Source: Aeromicrobium yanjiei | GTDB lineage: Bacteria > Actinomycetota > Actinomycetes > Propionibacteriales > Nocardioidaceae | Direction of reading: 5' to 3' | DNA length: 64,000 bases | NCBI RefSeq assembly: GCF_009649075.1 | Contig: NZ_CP045737.1 | Span: 3,566,723 to 3,630,722 of the forward strand | In this document: in pieces, positions 46,217-55,544 of the stretch | Layout of the letters: the number at the start of each line of letters is the position of its first letter | Position numbering within the stretch: the stretch's first letter is position 1 | The notes under the pieces: model-generated | Database searches by the model: none | Seen by the model: the letters and a program-made list of their open reading frames with translations, nothing else | What the model was told of the DNA's origin: nothing | Made by a program: the position numbers and the translations under genes

Positions 46217-46217
<1 letters not shown>
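45402..46217 (+). CDS. Branched-chain-type ABC transporter ATPase, LivG-like
   Basis: A 271-residue ATPase. Walker A GPNGAGKTTLFNVVCGF, Q-loop region SRSLQGLGLFP, Walker B LLLLDEPAGGL and a switch His in VEHHVDLVM. The signature stretch is PYAVSKRVALARAL; the usual LSxGQ is degenerate here, as in some LivG relatives. It powers uptake through the LivH/LivM-like permeases downstream. First gene of a five-gene operon, TGATG overlap with the next. Confidence 0.88.
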
Positions 46218-46936
<719 letters not shown>

Positions 46937-46937
46937 C

Positions 46938-47816
46938 ATGGATCGCTTCATCTTCCTCACCGTCGACGGTCTCGCCCGCGGCGCCGTCTTCGCCGCGTTC
47001 GCGCTGGCGCTCGTGCTCATCTGGCGCGGTGCCCGCATCGTCAACTTCTCCCAGGGCGCGATGGCGGCCGCCTCGACGTACGTCGCGTACAGCGTCACGA
47101 CGGCGACCGGCTCGTACTGGCTCGGGCTCGCGGCCGCGATCCTCAGTGGCCTGCTCATCGGCGCCGGCGCCGAGCGTCTCGTGATGCGCTTCGTCGACGC
47201 CCGGCAGCCGCTCAACGCGGTGATCGTCGCGCTCGGGCTCGTGCTGGTGATCCAGGCCGTGCTCGGCATCGTCTACGGCAGCGAGTACCGCCCGATGAAG
47301 GTCCCGTTCAGCCGCACGCCCCTCAGCATCGGCGACCAGGCACTGCTGTCGCCGTACGACCTGTTCGTCTTCGGCACCGTCGTGGTGGTCATGGTCGGGC
47401 TCGGCTGGGCGTTCACCCGCACCGATCTCGGCCTGACGATGCGAGCTGCGGCCTTCGCACCCGACATGGCCCGGCTGCTCGGGGTCAACGTCGGGCGGAT
47501 GCTGACGCTGAGCTGGGGCCTCGCCGGTGCGGTCGGCGGGCTCGCCGCACTGCTCGTGGTCCCGACCGAGCTCGGGGCGCACCCCCACGCGACCGACCTC
47601 GTCTTCGTCTACGCCTTCACGGCCGCCGTCGTCGGCGGTCTGGACAGCCCGATCGGTGCGGTCGTCGGCGGGCTGGGCGTGGGGCTCGTGCTGTCGTACG
47701 TCAGCGGCTACTCCGGCAGCGACATCTCCGCGGTCGTGATCCTCGGGGTCCTGATCGGCGTGCTCCTGCTGAGACCGTCCGGACTGTTCGGCCACACCTC
47801 GGCACGGCTGGTGTGA
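46938..47816 (+). CDS. Branched-chain-type ABC permease, LivH-like
   Basis: A 292-residue membrane protein: GLARGAVFAAFALALVLIWRG, GARIVNFSQGAMAAASTYVA, LNAVIVALGLVLVIQAVLG, then TMRAAAFAPDMARLLGVNV (the cytoplasmic coupling loop) and VVGGLDSPIGAVVGGLGVG. It forms the channel with the LivM-like protein. 1 bp after livF-like. Confidence 0.92.
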   Translation: MDRFIFLTVDGLARGAVFAAFALALVLIWRGARIVNFSQGAMAAASTYVAYSVTTATGSYWLGLAAAILSGLLIGAGAERLVMRFVDARQPLNAVIVALGLVLVIQAVLGIVYGSEYRPMKVPFSRTPLSIGDQALLSPYDLFVFGTVVVVMVGLGWAFTRTDLGLTMRAAAFAPDMARLLGVNVGRMLTLSWGLAGAVGGLAALLVVPTELGAHPHATDLVFVYAFTAAVVGGLDSPIGAVVGGLGVGLVLSYVSGYSGSDISAVVILGVLIGVLLLRPSGLFGHTSARLV

Positions 47817-48925
47817 CGATGAGCTTCCTCTCGCGCCACACACTGGCCCGCCACACGCTCCTGCTGCTCGTCGCGGCCATGGCCGTGCTCGCCCTCACGT
47901 ACGGTCTCTCGCCGTACCGCAACTACCAGCTCGCCACGATGGCCGCCTACCTGTGCGCGACCGCGGGTCTGACCGTGCTGGTCGGCCTCTCGGGGCAGCT
48001 GTCGCTCGGCCACGGGGCGCTCATGGCGGTCGGTGCGTACGCCTGTGCGCTCAGCTCGGCCGAGCTCGGCGACCGCGGCACCACCGGACCACTGCTCCTG
48101 CTCGTGCCGCTTGCCTGCGCGATCGTGGCCACGGCCGTGGTCGGAGCCGTCGTCGGGCTCGCCGGGGCCCGCCTGCACGGCCCCTACCTCGCGGGCCTGA
48201 CCCTGACCCTGACGATCGTCGTCCCGGCCATCACGACCACGTTCGCCGACCAGCTCGGCGGCGACCAGGGACTCTCGGTGCTGGTCGAGCCCGCACCCGT
48301 GGGGCTCGGCGCGACGTTCCCGCTCGAGCGGTGGCAGGCGTGGATCGCGTGTGCCGCCGCCCTGCTGACGGTGTTTTTGCTGGCCAACCTCGTCCACAGC
48401 CGCTTCGGCCGCGAGATGCGGGCCGTGCGCGACGACGAGGTGGCCGCGCGCCTGGCGGGCATCAACGTGGGTCGCACCAAGGTCATCGTCTTCGTCGTGA
48501 GCGCGGCGACCGCCGGCCTCGGCGGCGGCGTCCTCGCGGTGCTGACGCAGGCGGTGTCGCCCGGCGCGTTCTCGCTCGCGTTCAGCCTGTTCCTCCTGAT
48601 GGCGGTCGTGATCGGCGGCATCGGCCACCTCGCGGGTGCCGTGTGGGGCGCGCTGCTCCTGGTCGCGCTGCCCGAGCTCACGGGATCGCTCGCCGACCGG
48701 ATCGACGCGTCCCCGGCCCTCGCCGAGCGCCTCGACGGCAATCTCTCGCTGCTGGTCTTCGGGCTGGTCCTCGTGCTGGTCACGATCCTGTTCCCCCGCG
48801 GCATCCACGGCCTGGTCACCACGGCGTTCGGACGACTGCGTCGCCGCACCCCCGACTCCCCTCCCGGCACCACCGCAGCACGCCCATCCACCACCACCAC
48901 CAGTACGGAGTCCATCGATGCCTAG
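47813..48925 (+). CDS. Branched-chain-type ABC permease, LivM-like
   Basis: A 370-residue membrane protein with GLTVLVGLSGQLSLGHGALMAVGAYA, the LivM hallmark (piece: GLSGQLSLGHGALMAVG), and the coupling loop FGREMRAVRDDEVAARLAGIN. A Thr/Pro/Ser-rich C-terminal tail of about 30 residues is extra. GTG 47813 shares GTGA with the upstream stop; ATG 47819 is possible. Confidence 0.92.
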   Translation: MTMSFLSRHTLARHTLLLLVAAMAVLALTYGLSPYRNYQLATMAAYLCATAGLTVLVGLSGQLSLGHGALMAVGAYACALSSAELGDRGTTGPLLLLVPLACAIVATAVVGAVVGLAGARLHGPYLAGLTLTLTIVVPAITTTFADQLGGDQGLSVLVEPAPVGLGATFPLERWQAWIACAAALLTVFLLANLVHSRFGREMRAVRDDEVAARLAGINVGRTKVIVFVVSAATAGLGGGVLAVLTQAVSPGAFSLAFSLFLLMAVVIGGIGHLAGAVWGALLLVALPELTGSLADRIDASPALAERLDGNLSLLVFGLVLVLVTILFPRGIHGLVTTAFGRLRRRTPDSPPGTTAARPSTTTTSTESIDA

Positions 48926-50207
48926 CTCACTGCCCCGCCTCCGGCGATCGGTCACCGCGATCGCCTCCCTCGGCCTGATCGGCACGCTCGCCGCGTGCGG
49001 AGGAGGCAGCGACTCCGCGGCCTCCGCGCCGGGGGTCACCGACACCTCGATCGTCGTCGGCACCCACCAGCCCCTGACCGGACCCGCTGCTGCGGGCTAC
49101 TCGACGATCTCGCCGGCCACCAAGGCGTACTTCGACTACGTCAACGACAACGGCGGCGTGCACGGCCGCACGATCAAGTACCTCGTCGAGGACGACGGCT
49201 ACAACCCGGCCAACACCCAGACGGTGGTGCGCGAGCTGGTGCTGAAGGACAAGGTCTTCGCGATCGTCAACGGTCTCGGCACCCCGACCCACACGGGCGT
49301 GCTCGACTTCCTCAAGACCAACAAGGTGCCCGACCTGTTCGTCGCCTCGGGCAGCCGGAGCTGGAACCAGGCCGAGAAGTACCCGACGACGTTCGGCTTC
49401 CAGGCCGACTACACGACCGAGACCAAGGTCCAGGCGACGTACATCAAGGAGAACCTCGCGGACAAGAAGGTCTGCTTCCTCGGCCAGGACGACGACTTCG
49501 GCCAGGACGCCCTGCTCGGCCTGACCCAGGTGCTCGGCGAGGACGGCGTGGCCGAGCGGCAGAAGTACGTCACCAGCAACACCAACGTGGCTCCGCAGAT
49601 CGGCAAGCTGAAGGCGGCCGGCTGCGAGGTCGTCTCGCTGGCGACCGTGCCGGGCTTCACCGCGCTCGCGATCGGCACCGCGGCCCGCCTCAAGTTCCAG
49701 CCGCAGTGGATCAGCACGTCGGTCGGCGCGGACTACGCGACGCTGAGTGCCGCGCTCGGCGAGGCGGCACCGCTGCTCGAGGGCTTCCTCAGCACCAACT
49801 ACCTGCCGTCGGCGTTCGACGACTCCGATCCCTGGATCACGCTGTTCAAGAAGATCAACAAGGACTACAACGGCGACAAGCCGTTCACCGGCAACACGGT
49901 CTACGGCATGACGGTCGGCTACCTGTTCGTCCAGGCGCTGCAGGAGACCGGCAAGGACCTGACCCGCGAGGGTCTGGTCGAGACCATGGAGTCCGGGGCG
50001 CTCGACGGACCCGGTCTCACGTCGCCGCGCTACTCCAAGGACGACCACGCTGGCTACGGCGGTGCGCAGATGGCCAAGGTCACCGGCGACTCGCAGGCGT
50101 ACTTCGGACCTGTCTACGCGACGGACGACCAAGAGGGCACCGAGGTCGCGGTCTTCGACGGCGAGGCCACCACGCCTCCTGCGAAGGGCATCCCGGCGGC
50201 CAAGTAG
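48918..50207 (+). CDS. Branched-chain-type ABC substrate-binding lipoprotein, LivK-like
   Basis: A 429-residue lipoprotein: signal with lipobox LAAC near residue 27 (LIGTLAACGGG), then TSIVVGTHQPLTGPAAAGY, AYFDYVNDNGGVHGRTIKYL and the periplasmic-binding fold type I through to a C-terminal FDGEATTPP. The ligand may be an amino acid, amide or aromatic acid; the pocket cannot be read from sequence alone. Last gene of the operon; overlaps LivM by 8 bp and ends 3 bp before the convergent CCA-enzyme gene. Confidence 0.92.
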   Translation: MPSSLPRLRRSVTAIASLGLIGTLAACGGGSDSAASAPGVTDTSIVVGTHQPLTGPAAAGYSTISPATKAYFDYVNDNGGVHGRTIKYLVEDDGYNPANTQTVVRELVLKDKVFAIVNGLGTPTHTGVLDFLKTNKVPDLFVASGSRSWNQAEKYPTTFGFQADYTTETKVQATYIKENLADKKVCFLGQDDDFGQDALLGLTQVLGEDGVAERQKYVTSNTNVAPQIGKLKAAGCEVVSLATVPGFTALAIGTAARLKFQPQWISTSVGADYATLSAALGEAAPLLEGFLSTNYLPSAFDDSDPWITLFKKINKDYNGDKPFTGNTVYGMTVGYLFVQALQETGKDLTREGLVETMESGALDGPGLTSPRYSKDDHAGYGGAQMAKVTGDSQAYFGPVYATDDQEGTEVAVFDGEATTPPAKGIPAAK

Positions 50208-50210
50208 TCC

Positions 50211-51644
50211 TCAGTCTCGGGCCGCCCAGAAGGCCCGGAGCGCCTCGGTGGCGTCTGCTTCGCTCAACGGACCTCGATCCATCCTCAGGTCCAGCAGGAA
50301 GCGGTACGCCTCACCGACCTCCGGGCCGGGCGGGATCCCGAGGATCGCCATGATCTGCCCGCCGTCGAGATCGGGACGAATCGACCCGAGCTCCTCCTGC
50401 TCCGCGAGCACCGCGATGCGCTCTTCGAGCTCGTCGTACGTGCGTTGCAGGCGCAGGGCCTTCTTGGCGTTGCGGGTCGTGCAGTCCGCACGGGTGAGGA
50501 TGTGCAGCCGCTCGAGCTGATCGCCCGCGTCGCGGACGTAGCGGCGCACGGCCGAGTCGGTCCACTCCCCGGAGCCGTAGCCGTGGAAACGCAGGTGCAG
50601 CTCGACGAGCTTCGCGACGTGGTCGGTCAGCTCGTTGCTGTAGCGCAGCGCACGCATGCGCTTGCGGACGAGCTTGGCTCCCACCACGTCGTGGTGGTGG
50701 AACGTGACCGTCCCGCCGTCCTGGAAGCGACGGGTGCGCGGCTTGCCGATGTCGTGCAGCAGGGCGGCGAGCCGGATCGTCAGGTCGGGCGCGTGCTCGA
50801 GGCGTCCCTCCAGCGCGATGGCCTGCTCGAGCACGGTCAGCGAGTGCTCGTAGACGTCCTTGTGCCGGTGGTGCTCGTCGCGCTCGAGCTTGAGGGCGGG
50901 CAGCTCGGGGAGCATCTGCTCGGCCAGGCCGGTGCCCACCAGCAGGCGCAGGCCCGCGACCGGGTGCGGGCTCAGCAGGAGCTTGTTGAGCTCGTCGCGG
51001 ATCCGCTCGGCCGACACGATCTCCAGGCGCGGGGCCATCGCCGCCATCGCGGCCTCCACGTCGGGGGACGCCGTGAAGCCGAGCTGGGCGACGAACCGGG
51101 CGGCCCGCATCATGCGCAGCGGATCGTCGCTGAACGACTGCTCGGGGGTGACCGGGGTGCGCAGCAGCCGATGGTCGATGTCGTCGAGGCCGCCGAACAG
51201 GTCGACGAACTCGCGCGACGGCAGCCGGATCGCCATGGCGTTGACCGCGAAGTCCCGGCGCGCCAGGTCGCCGTCGAGGGAGTCGCCGAACATGACCTCG
51301 GGCTTGCGGGACCCCGCCTCGTACTCATCGCTGCGGTACGTCGTGATCTCGAGCTGGTGATCGCCCTTGCGGACGCCGATCGTGCCGAACTCGCGTCCGA
51401 TGTCCCACACCGCGTCGGCCCACCCCGCGACGACGGACTCGATCTCCTCGGGCCGGGCGGAGGTGGTCAGGTCCCAGTCGTTGCCGGGTCGTCCCAGCAC
51501 CGCATCGCGGACCGGGCCACCCACGATCGCCAGCTCGTGACCCGCGGACTCGAACAGCACGCCGATCTCGGCCAGGAACGGGTTGGCGGCGAGCTCGGCG
51601 TCGATCCTGGCCTGGCGGTCGGGGGTCAACGGGGACGTGGGCAC
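50211..51644 (-). CDS. cca: CCA-adding tRNA nucleotidyltransferase
   Basis: A 477-residue class II enzyme that builds or repairs the tRNA 3' CCA end. Nucleotidyltransferase core: LAIVGGPVRDAVLGRPGNDWDLTTSA with the GGxVRD and DxD motifs (piece: NDWDLTTSARPEE), ARRDFAVNAMAIRL, DDPLRMMRAARFVAQLGF. An HD domain follows (LAALLHDIGKPRTRRF). Homologue of Rv3907c (pcnA), which holds the same origin-proximal place in mycobacteria. GTG start at 51644. Confidence 0.94.
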   Translation of the reverse strand: MPTSPLTPDRQARIDAELAANPFLAEIGVLFESAGHELAIVGGPVRDAVLGRPGNDWDLTTSARPEEIESVVAGWADAVWDIGREFGTIGVRKGDHQLEITTYRSDEYEAGSRKPEVMFGDSLDGDLARRDFAVNAMAIRLPSREFVDLFGGLDDIDHRLLRTPVTPEQSFSDDPLRMMRAARFVAQLGFTASPDVEAAMAAMAPRLEIVSAERIRDELNKLLLSPHPVAGLRLLVGTGLAEQMLPELPALKLERDEHHRHKDVYEHSLTVLEQAIALEGRLEHAPDLTIRLAALLHDIGKPRTRRFQDGGTVTFHHHDVVGAKLVRKRMRALRYSNELTDHVAKLVELHLRFHGYGSGEWTDSAVRRYVRDAGDQLERLHILTRADCTTRNAKKALRLQRTYDELEERIAVLAEQEELGSIRPDLDGGQIMAILGIPPGPEVGEAYRFLLDLRMDRGPLSEADATEALRAFWAARD

Positions 51645-51712
51645 GGGGACATACTCTATCGGCCCCGACCTGGGTGCCCCTCCGCTGCCGGGCCGACGTC
51701 TAGCATGTTCGG

Positions 51713-53779
51713 GTGAGCAGCCCCCGCCGTACGATCCTCGTCGCGCTGCTCGTGACGATCCTCGGTGCGGTGCTTGCCCCCGTGGTGCCCGCCCAGGCCG
51801 CAGGCGAGGACCCCGATCTGCAGGTGTCGATCCGCTCGCTGGACCCCAGCCGGCTGACCCGCGGTGCCGACGTCACCATGACGGGCACCGTGACCAACCG
51901 CAACGACCACGCCTGGACGGCCGCGCAGGTGTACCTCGTGATCCCGGCCTCGCCGTTCACGACCCGCGCCCAGGTCGACGAGGCCATGGCGAACAGCAAG
52001 GCCTACACGGGCGTACGTGTCGTGGAGACCGGCGCATTCGACGAGCTCGGCGACCTGGCTCCTTCCCAGACCAAGCGGTTCCGCATCTCGGTGCCCTATG
52101 AGCAGCTGGGCATCACGGGCGCCGAGGGCGTGTATCCCGTGGGGGTCCAGGTGCTGGCGACCGACACCGACGGCTCCCGCAGCCCCGAGGCGCTGGCGGG
52201 GGCCACGACGACCCTGCCGCTGATCTCCTCCGACCGCGAGGCCGTGCCGACCTCGATCCTGTGGCCGTTCCTCATGACCGACACCCGGACCGGCGAGGGC
52301 ACGTACGCCCGTCCCGACCGGCTCCTGCGGGCCGTCAGCCCCGGCGGTCAGCTGCGCAACCTGCTCGACCTGGCGTCCGGGTCCTCCGGCGGCGGCGCGG
52401 GCACCGCCCTCGTCGATCCCGCGCTGCTGGTCGGGGTCGACGACCTCGCCAACGCCCGTCACCTGCCCGACGACCTCGAGCTCACCGATGAGCAGCGGGC
52501 CGGCGCCGCCTCATTCCTCGAGGACCTGCTGCAGTACGCGCGGACGCACAGCCCGTGGATCCTCGGCTACGACCGCCCCGACGTGCTCGCGCTCGCCGAG
52601 AATCCCGACCTGGAGGGCCCGCTCGTGCGGGCGATCGATCGCGCGACCGACACGGTCCTCGCGAAGTACCAGCTCAGCGGCCGCCGGGTCTCCTGGCCCA
52701 CGCGCGACGGCGTGACGAGGGGACTGCTCAGCAACCAGCGCGGCAGCGGGGACAGTCCTGTCATCGTGAGCTCGTCGTCGCTGCCGGACTGGGAGCCCCG
52801 CCTCGGGTCGCTCGTGCAGTACACCTCCGCGAAGGGGCCGCTGCCGCTGCTCGTCAACGACCCGAAGCCGACCGGCTCGACCGGTCCCGAGACCGTGCTG
52901 GTCCTGCGCCAACGTGTCCTGAGCGACGCCGCGCTCGCGGTGCTGGAGCGGGCCATCGACCCGGACTCGCGTGCGGACTCGTTCACGATGGTGGATCCGC
53001 AGTGGGACCCGGGCGTCCGGTGGTCCACGGGCCAGCTGTCGACCGCGTTCACGGTCCCGTTCACGCGGGCGACGAGCCTCGACGCACTCCTCACCCAGCG
53101 CCTCGTGTCCTACAAGGGCGACGTCCCGACGACTGCCGAGGCGCGTCCGCTGTCCCGGGCACAGGTGCTCAAGGCCACCGAGATCGTCGAGATGGGCGCG
53201 ACGTTGAGCTCGATCATCTCGCAGTCCGCCGACGTCGACGACACCCTCGCCCGCGAGGTCGCCAGCGTGCTCGGCGTCCGGTGGCGCCTCGACCGGTCCG
53301 CCGGGTTGGTCCTCGCGACGTCGTACGCGCGGCGGATCTCCTCCGAGCTCGACAAGATCTCGATCGAGGCGCCGCCGTCCGTGACGCTCTCGAGCTCCAA
53401 GGGCGGCTTCCCGCTCACGATCCGGAACGACACCGACGAGGCGATCCGCATCGGCGTCGACCTCGACTCGAGCAATCCGGCCCTCACCATCCCGACCCTG
53501 GACGACGTCGACGTCGCAGCCGGCGAGCGGCGGACCATCACCGTGCAGGTCGATCTCGGCCGCCAGCGGACGACCTTCCTCACCGCCCACCTCGTGACCG
53601 CGAACGGCACCGACGTCGGGTCGCCGACGACGTTCAAGGTGCGCTCGAGCAGCATCGGCACGGTGCTGTGGGTCGCGATGGGGCTCGCCGCACTGTTCGT
53701 GCTGGCCGCCCTCGTGCGCCGTTTCCACCGCCGCCGGACCGCCTCGTCCGCGATGCCCGTGGGGGACGATGATGACTGA
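51713..53779 (+). CDS. DUF6049-family secreted/membrane protein
   Basis: A 688-residue protein: N-terminal signal (ILVALLVTILGAVLAPVVPAQA), a large extracellular part with an Ig-like opening (DVTMTGTVTNRNDHAWTAAQVYLV), and a C-terminal membrane helix (GTVLWVAMGLAALFVLAALV) with a basic tail. Positionally it is the Rv3909 equivalent, always just before murJ. It probably assists the lipid II flippase. TAGCAT (51701-51706) ends 6 nt before the GTG, so the transcript looks leaderless. Overlaps murJ by 11 bp. Confidence 0.85.
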   Translation: MSSPRRTILVALLVTILGAVLAPVVPAQAAGEDPDLQVSIRSLDPSRLTRGADVTMTGTVTNRNDHAWTAAQVYLVIPASPFTTRAQVDEAMANSKAYTGVRVVETGAFDELGDLAPSQTKRFRISVPYEQLGITGAEGVYPVGVQVLATDTDGSRSPEALAGATTTLPLISSDREAVPTSILWPFLMTDTRTGEGTYARPDRLLRAVSPGGQLRNLLDLASGSSGGGAGTALVDPALLVGVDDLANARHLPDDLELTDEQRAGAASFLEDLLQYARTHSPWILGYDRPDVLALAENPDLEGPLVRAIDRATDTVLAKYQLSGRRVSWPTRDGVTRGLLSNQRGSGDSPVIVSSSSLPDWEPRLGSLVQYTSAKGPLPLLVNDPKPTGSTGPETVLVLRQRVLSDAALAVLERAIDPDSRADSFTMVDPQWDPGVRWSTGQLSTAFTVPFTRATSLDALLTQRLVSYKGDVPTTAEARPLSRAQVLKATEIVEMGATLSSIISQSADVDDTLAREVASVLGVRWRLDRSAGLVLATSYARRISSELDKISIEAPPSVTLSSSKGGFPLTIRNDTDEAIRIGVDLDSSNPALTIPTLDDVDVAAGERRTITVQVDLGRQRTTFLTAHLVTANGTDVGSPTTFKVRSSSIGTVLWVAMGLAALFVLAALVRRFHRRRTASSAMPVGDDDD

Positions 53780-55469
53780 CGAGCCGCGCCCCGACGCTCC
53801 GGACACCGAGAACCTGGACACCGAGGAGCCGGACGCCGAGGAGCAGACCGTCGCGAGGGCCAGCGCCTGGATGGCGCTCGGCACGGTGATCTCGCGGGTG
53901 ACGGGCTTCGGCCGCCTGATCCTGCTGGCCTGGGTCATCGGCGTCGCGCTCAACGCCGACCTGTTCGAGGCCGCCAACACGATCCCCAACGCGCTCTACA
54001 TCCTGGTCGCGGGCGGCATCTTCAACGTCGTGCTGGTGCCCCAGCTCGTCCGTGCGATGAAGAACGATCCCGACGGCGGCGATGCGTACGCCAACCGGGT
54101 CATCACGCTCGGCGTGGTCGTGCTGGGCATCGCCACAGTCCTGCTGACGCTGGCCGTCCCCGCCCTGCTGCACCTGGTCTTCGAGGACGAGCTGTTCACG
54201 CCCGCCCTGCAGCACCAGCGCGAGTCGGCCGAGCTGCTGATGATGCTCTGCATGCCGCAGGTGTTCTTCTACGGCGTGTTCGTCCTGGTGGGACAGATCC
54301 TCAACGCCAGGAAGCGGTTCGGACCCATGATGTGGGCCCCGATCGCCAACAACGTCGTGGCCTGCGCCGTGATCCTGGTCTACTACTTCATCTTCGGCGC
54401 GAGCAACGGCGCCGACGGCTTCACGACAGGTGAGGCCCTGCTGCTGGGCGTCGGCTCGACGGCCGCGATCGCGCTCCAGGCCGTGATCCTCGTGCCCTAC
54501 CTGCGCGCTGCGGGCTTCCGCTACCGGCCGCGGTTCGACTTCCGCGGGGTCGGGCTCAGCCACACGCTGCGACTCGGCGTCTGGACTCTGCTGTTCATCC
54601 TGGTCAACCAGATCGCGTACTTCGCGATCGCCCGCATCGCGACCGGCGCCAACCTCGAGGGCACGGTCGACGGCAAGCCCGCCGCGGGCCTCGCGGTCTA
54701 CAGCATCGGCTTCCTCGTCAGCCAGCTGCCGCACGGCGTCATCACCGTCTCGTTGGCCACCGCGATCATGCCCACGCTCGCGGCGCTCGCCAACGAGCGG
54801 CGCTACGACCGGTTCCAGCTCGAGCTCGGCCGGACCCTCCGGATGGCCATGGTCATCATCGTCCCGCTCGCGGTCGCGGTCGCGTGCCTCGGCCAGCCCG
54901 CTGCGGCCATCGCCGGTGCGATCGGCTCGCTCGGCGGCAACACCGTGGCGATCGGGCAGACCATCTCGGCGTTCTCGCTCGCGATGATCGCCTTCACCCT
55001 GCACTACATGATGCTGCGGGGGTTCTACGCCAACGAGGACACCCGCACCCCCTTCTTCATCCAGCTGGTGATCTCGATCGTCAACATCGTCTGCGCGGTC
55101 GTGCTCACGTCGCTGGTCGAGCCGTACCGGGTCGCCGCCGTGCTGGCGCTGTCCTACGGCATCTCGTACGTCGTGGGGTCGATCCTGTCGCTGACGCTGC
55201 TGACCCGCTCGGTCGGACCGGTGATCGATCGGGAGATGGTGTTCTTCGTGCGCCGGCTCGTCGTCGCGGTCGCCCTCACGGCGTTCGTCACGCTGGGGGT
55301 CGCCCGCGGGCTCGACGTCGCCGGCCTCGAGCCGGCCCGGGCCGTGGGTGGCCTGATCACCACGGTGATCGCCGGTCTCGCCGGCGCCGTCACGTACGTC
55401 GCCGCGGCCCGCGTCGTCGGCCTGACCCAGCTGACCCACCTCGTCGACTCGCTGCGGCGCCGCGGCTAG
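53769..55469 (+). CDS. murJ: Lipid II flippase MurJ
   Basis: A 566-residue protein with about 14 membrane helices. An acidic cytoplasmic N-terminal extension precedes ASAWMALGTVISRVTGFGRLI, the MurJ start. Further marks: NTIPNALYILVAGGIFNVVLVPQL, LNARKRFGPMMWAPIANNVV, SQLPHGVITVSLATAIMP and YANEDTRTPFFIQL. It flips lipid II for cell-wall assembly. The C-terminal pseudokinase that is fused to it in mycobacteria is a separate gene here (55545). Confidence 0.94.
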   Translation: MMTDEPRPDAPDTENLDTEEPDAEEQTVARASAWMALGTVISRVTGFGRLILLAWVIGVALNADLFEAANTIPNALYILVAGGIFNVVLVPQLVRAMKNDPDGGDAYANRVITLGVVVLGIATVLLTLAVPALLHLVFEDELFTPALQHQRESAELLMMLCMPQVFFYGVFVLVGQILNARKRFGPMMWAPIANNVVACAVILVYYFIFGASNGADGFTTGEALLLGVGSTAAIALQAVILVPYLRAAGFRYRPRFDFRGVGLSHTLRLGVWTLLFILVNQIAYFAIARIATGANLEGTVDGKPAAGLAVYSIGFLVSQLPHGVITVSLATAIMPTLAALANERRYDRFQLELGRTLRMAMVIIVPLAVAVACLGQPAAAIAGAIGSLGGNTVAIGQTISAFSLAMIAFTLHYMMLRGFYANEDTRTPFFIQLVISIVNIVCAVVLTSLVEPYRVAAVLALSYGISYVVGSILSLTLLTRSVGPVIDREMVFFVRRLVVAVALTAFVTLGVARGLDVAGLEPARAVGGLITTVIAGLAGAVTYVAAARVVGLTQLTHLVDSLRRRG

Positions 55470-55544
55470 GACAGGGCGTCGACCCGCCGCCGACTACCAT
55501 GGGCCGCAGCACGGGGACAGGTGCTGGACAAGGGGCGCGGACCG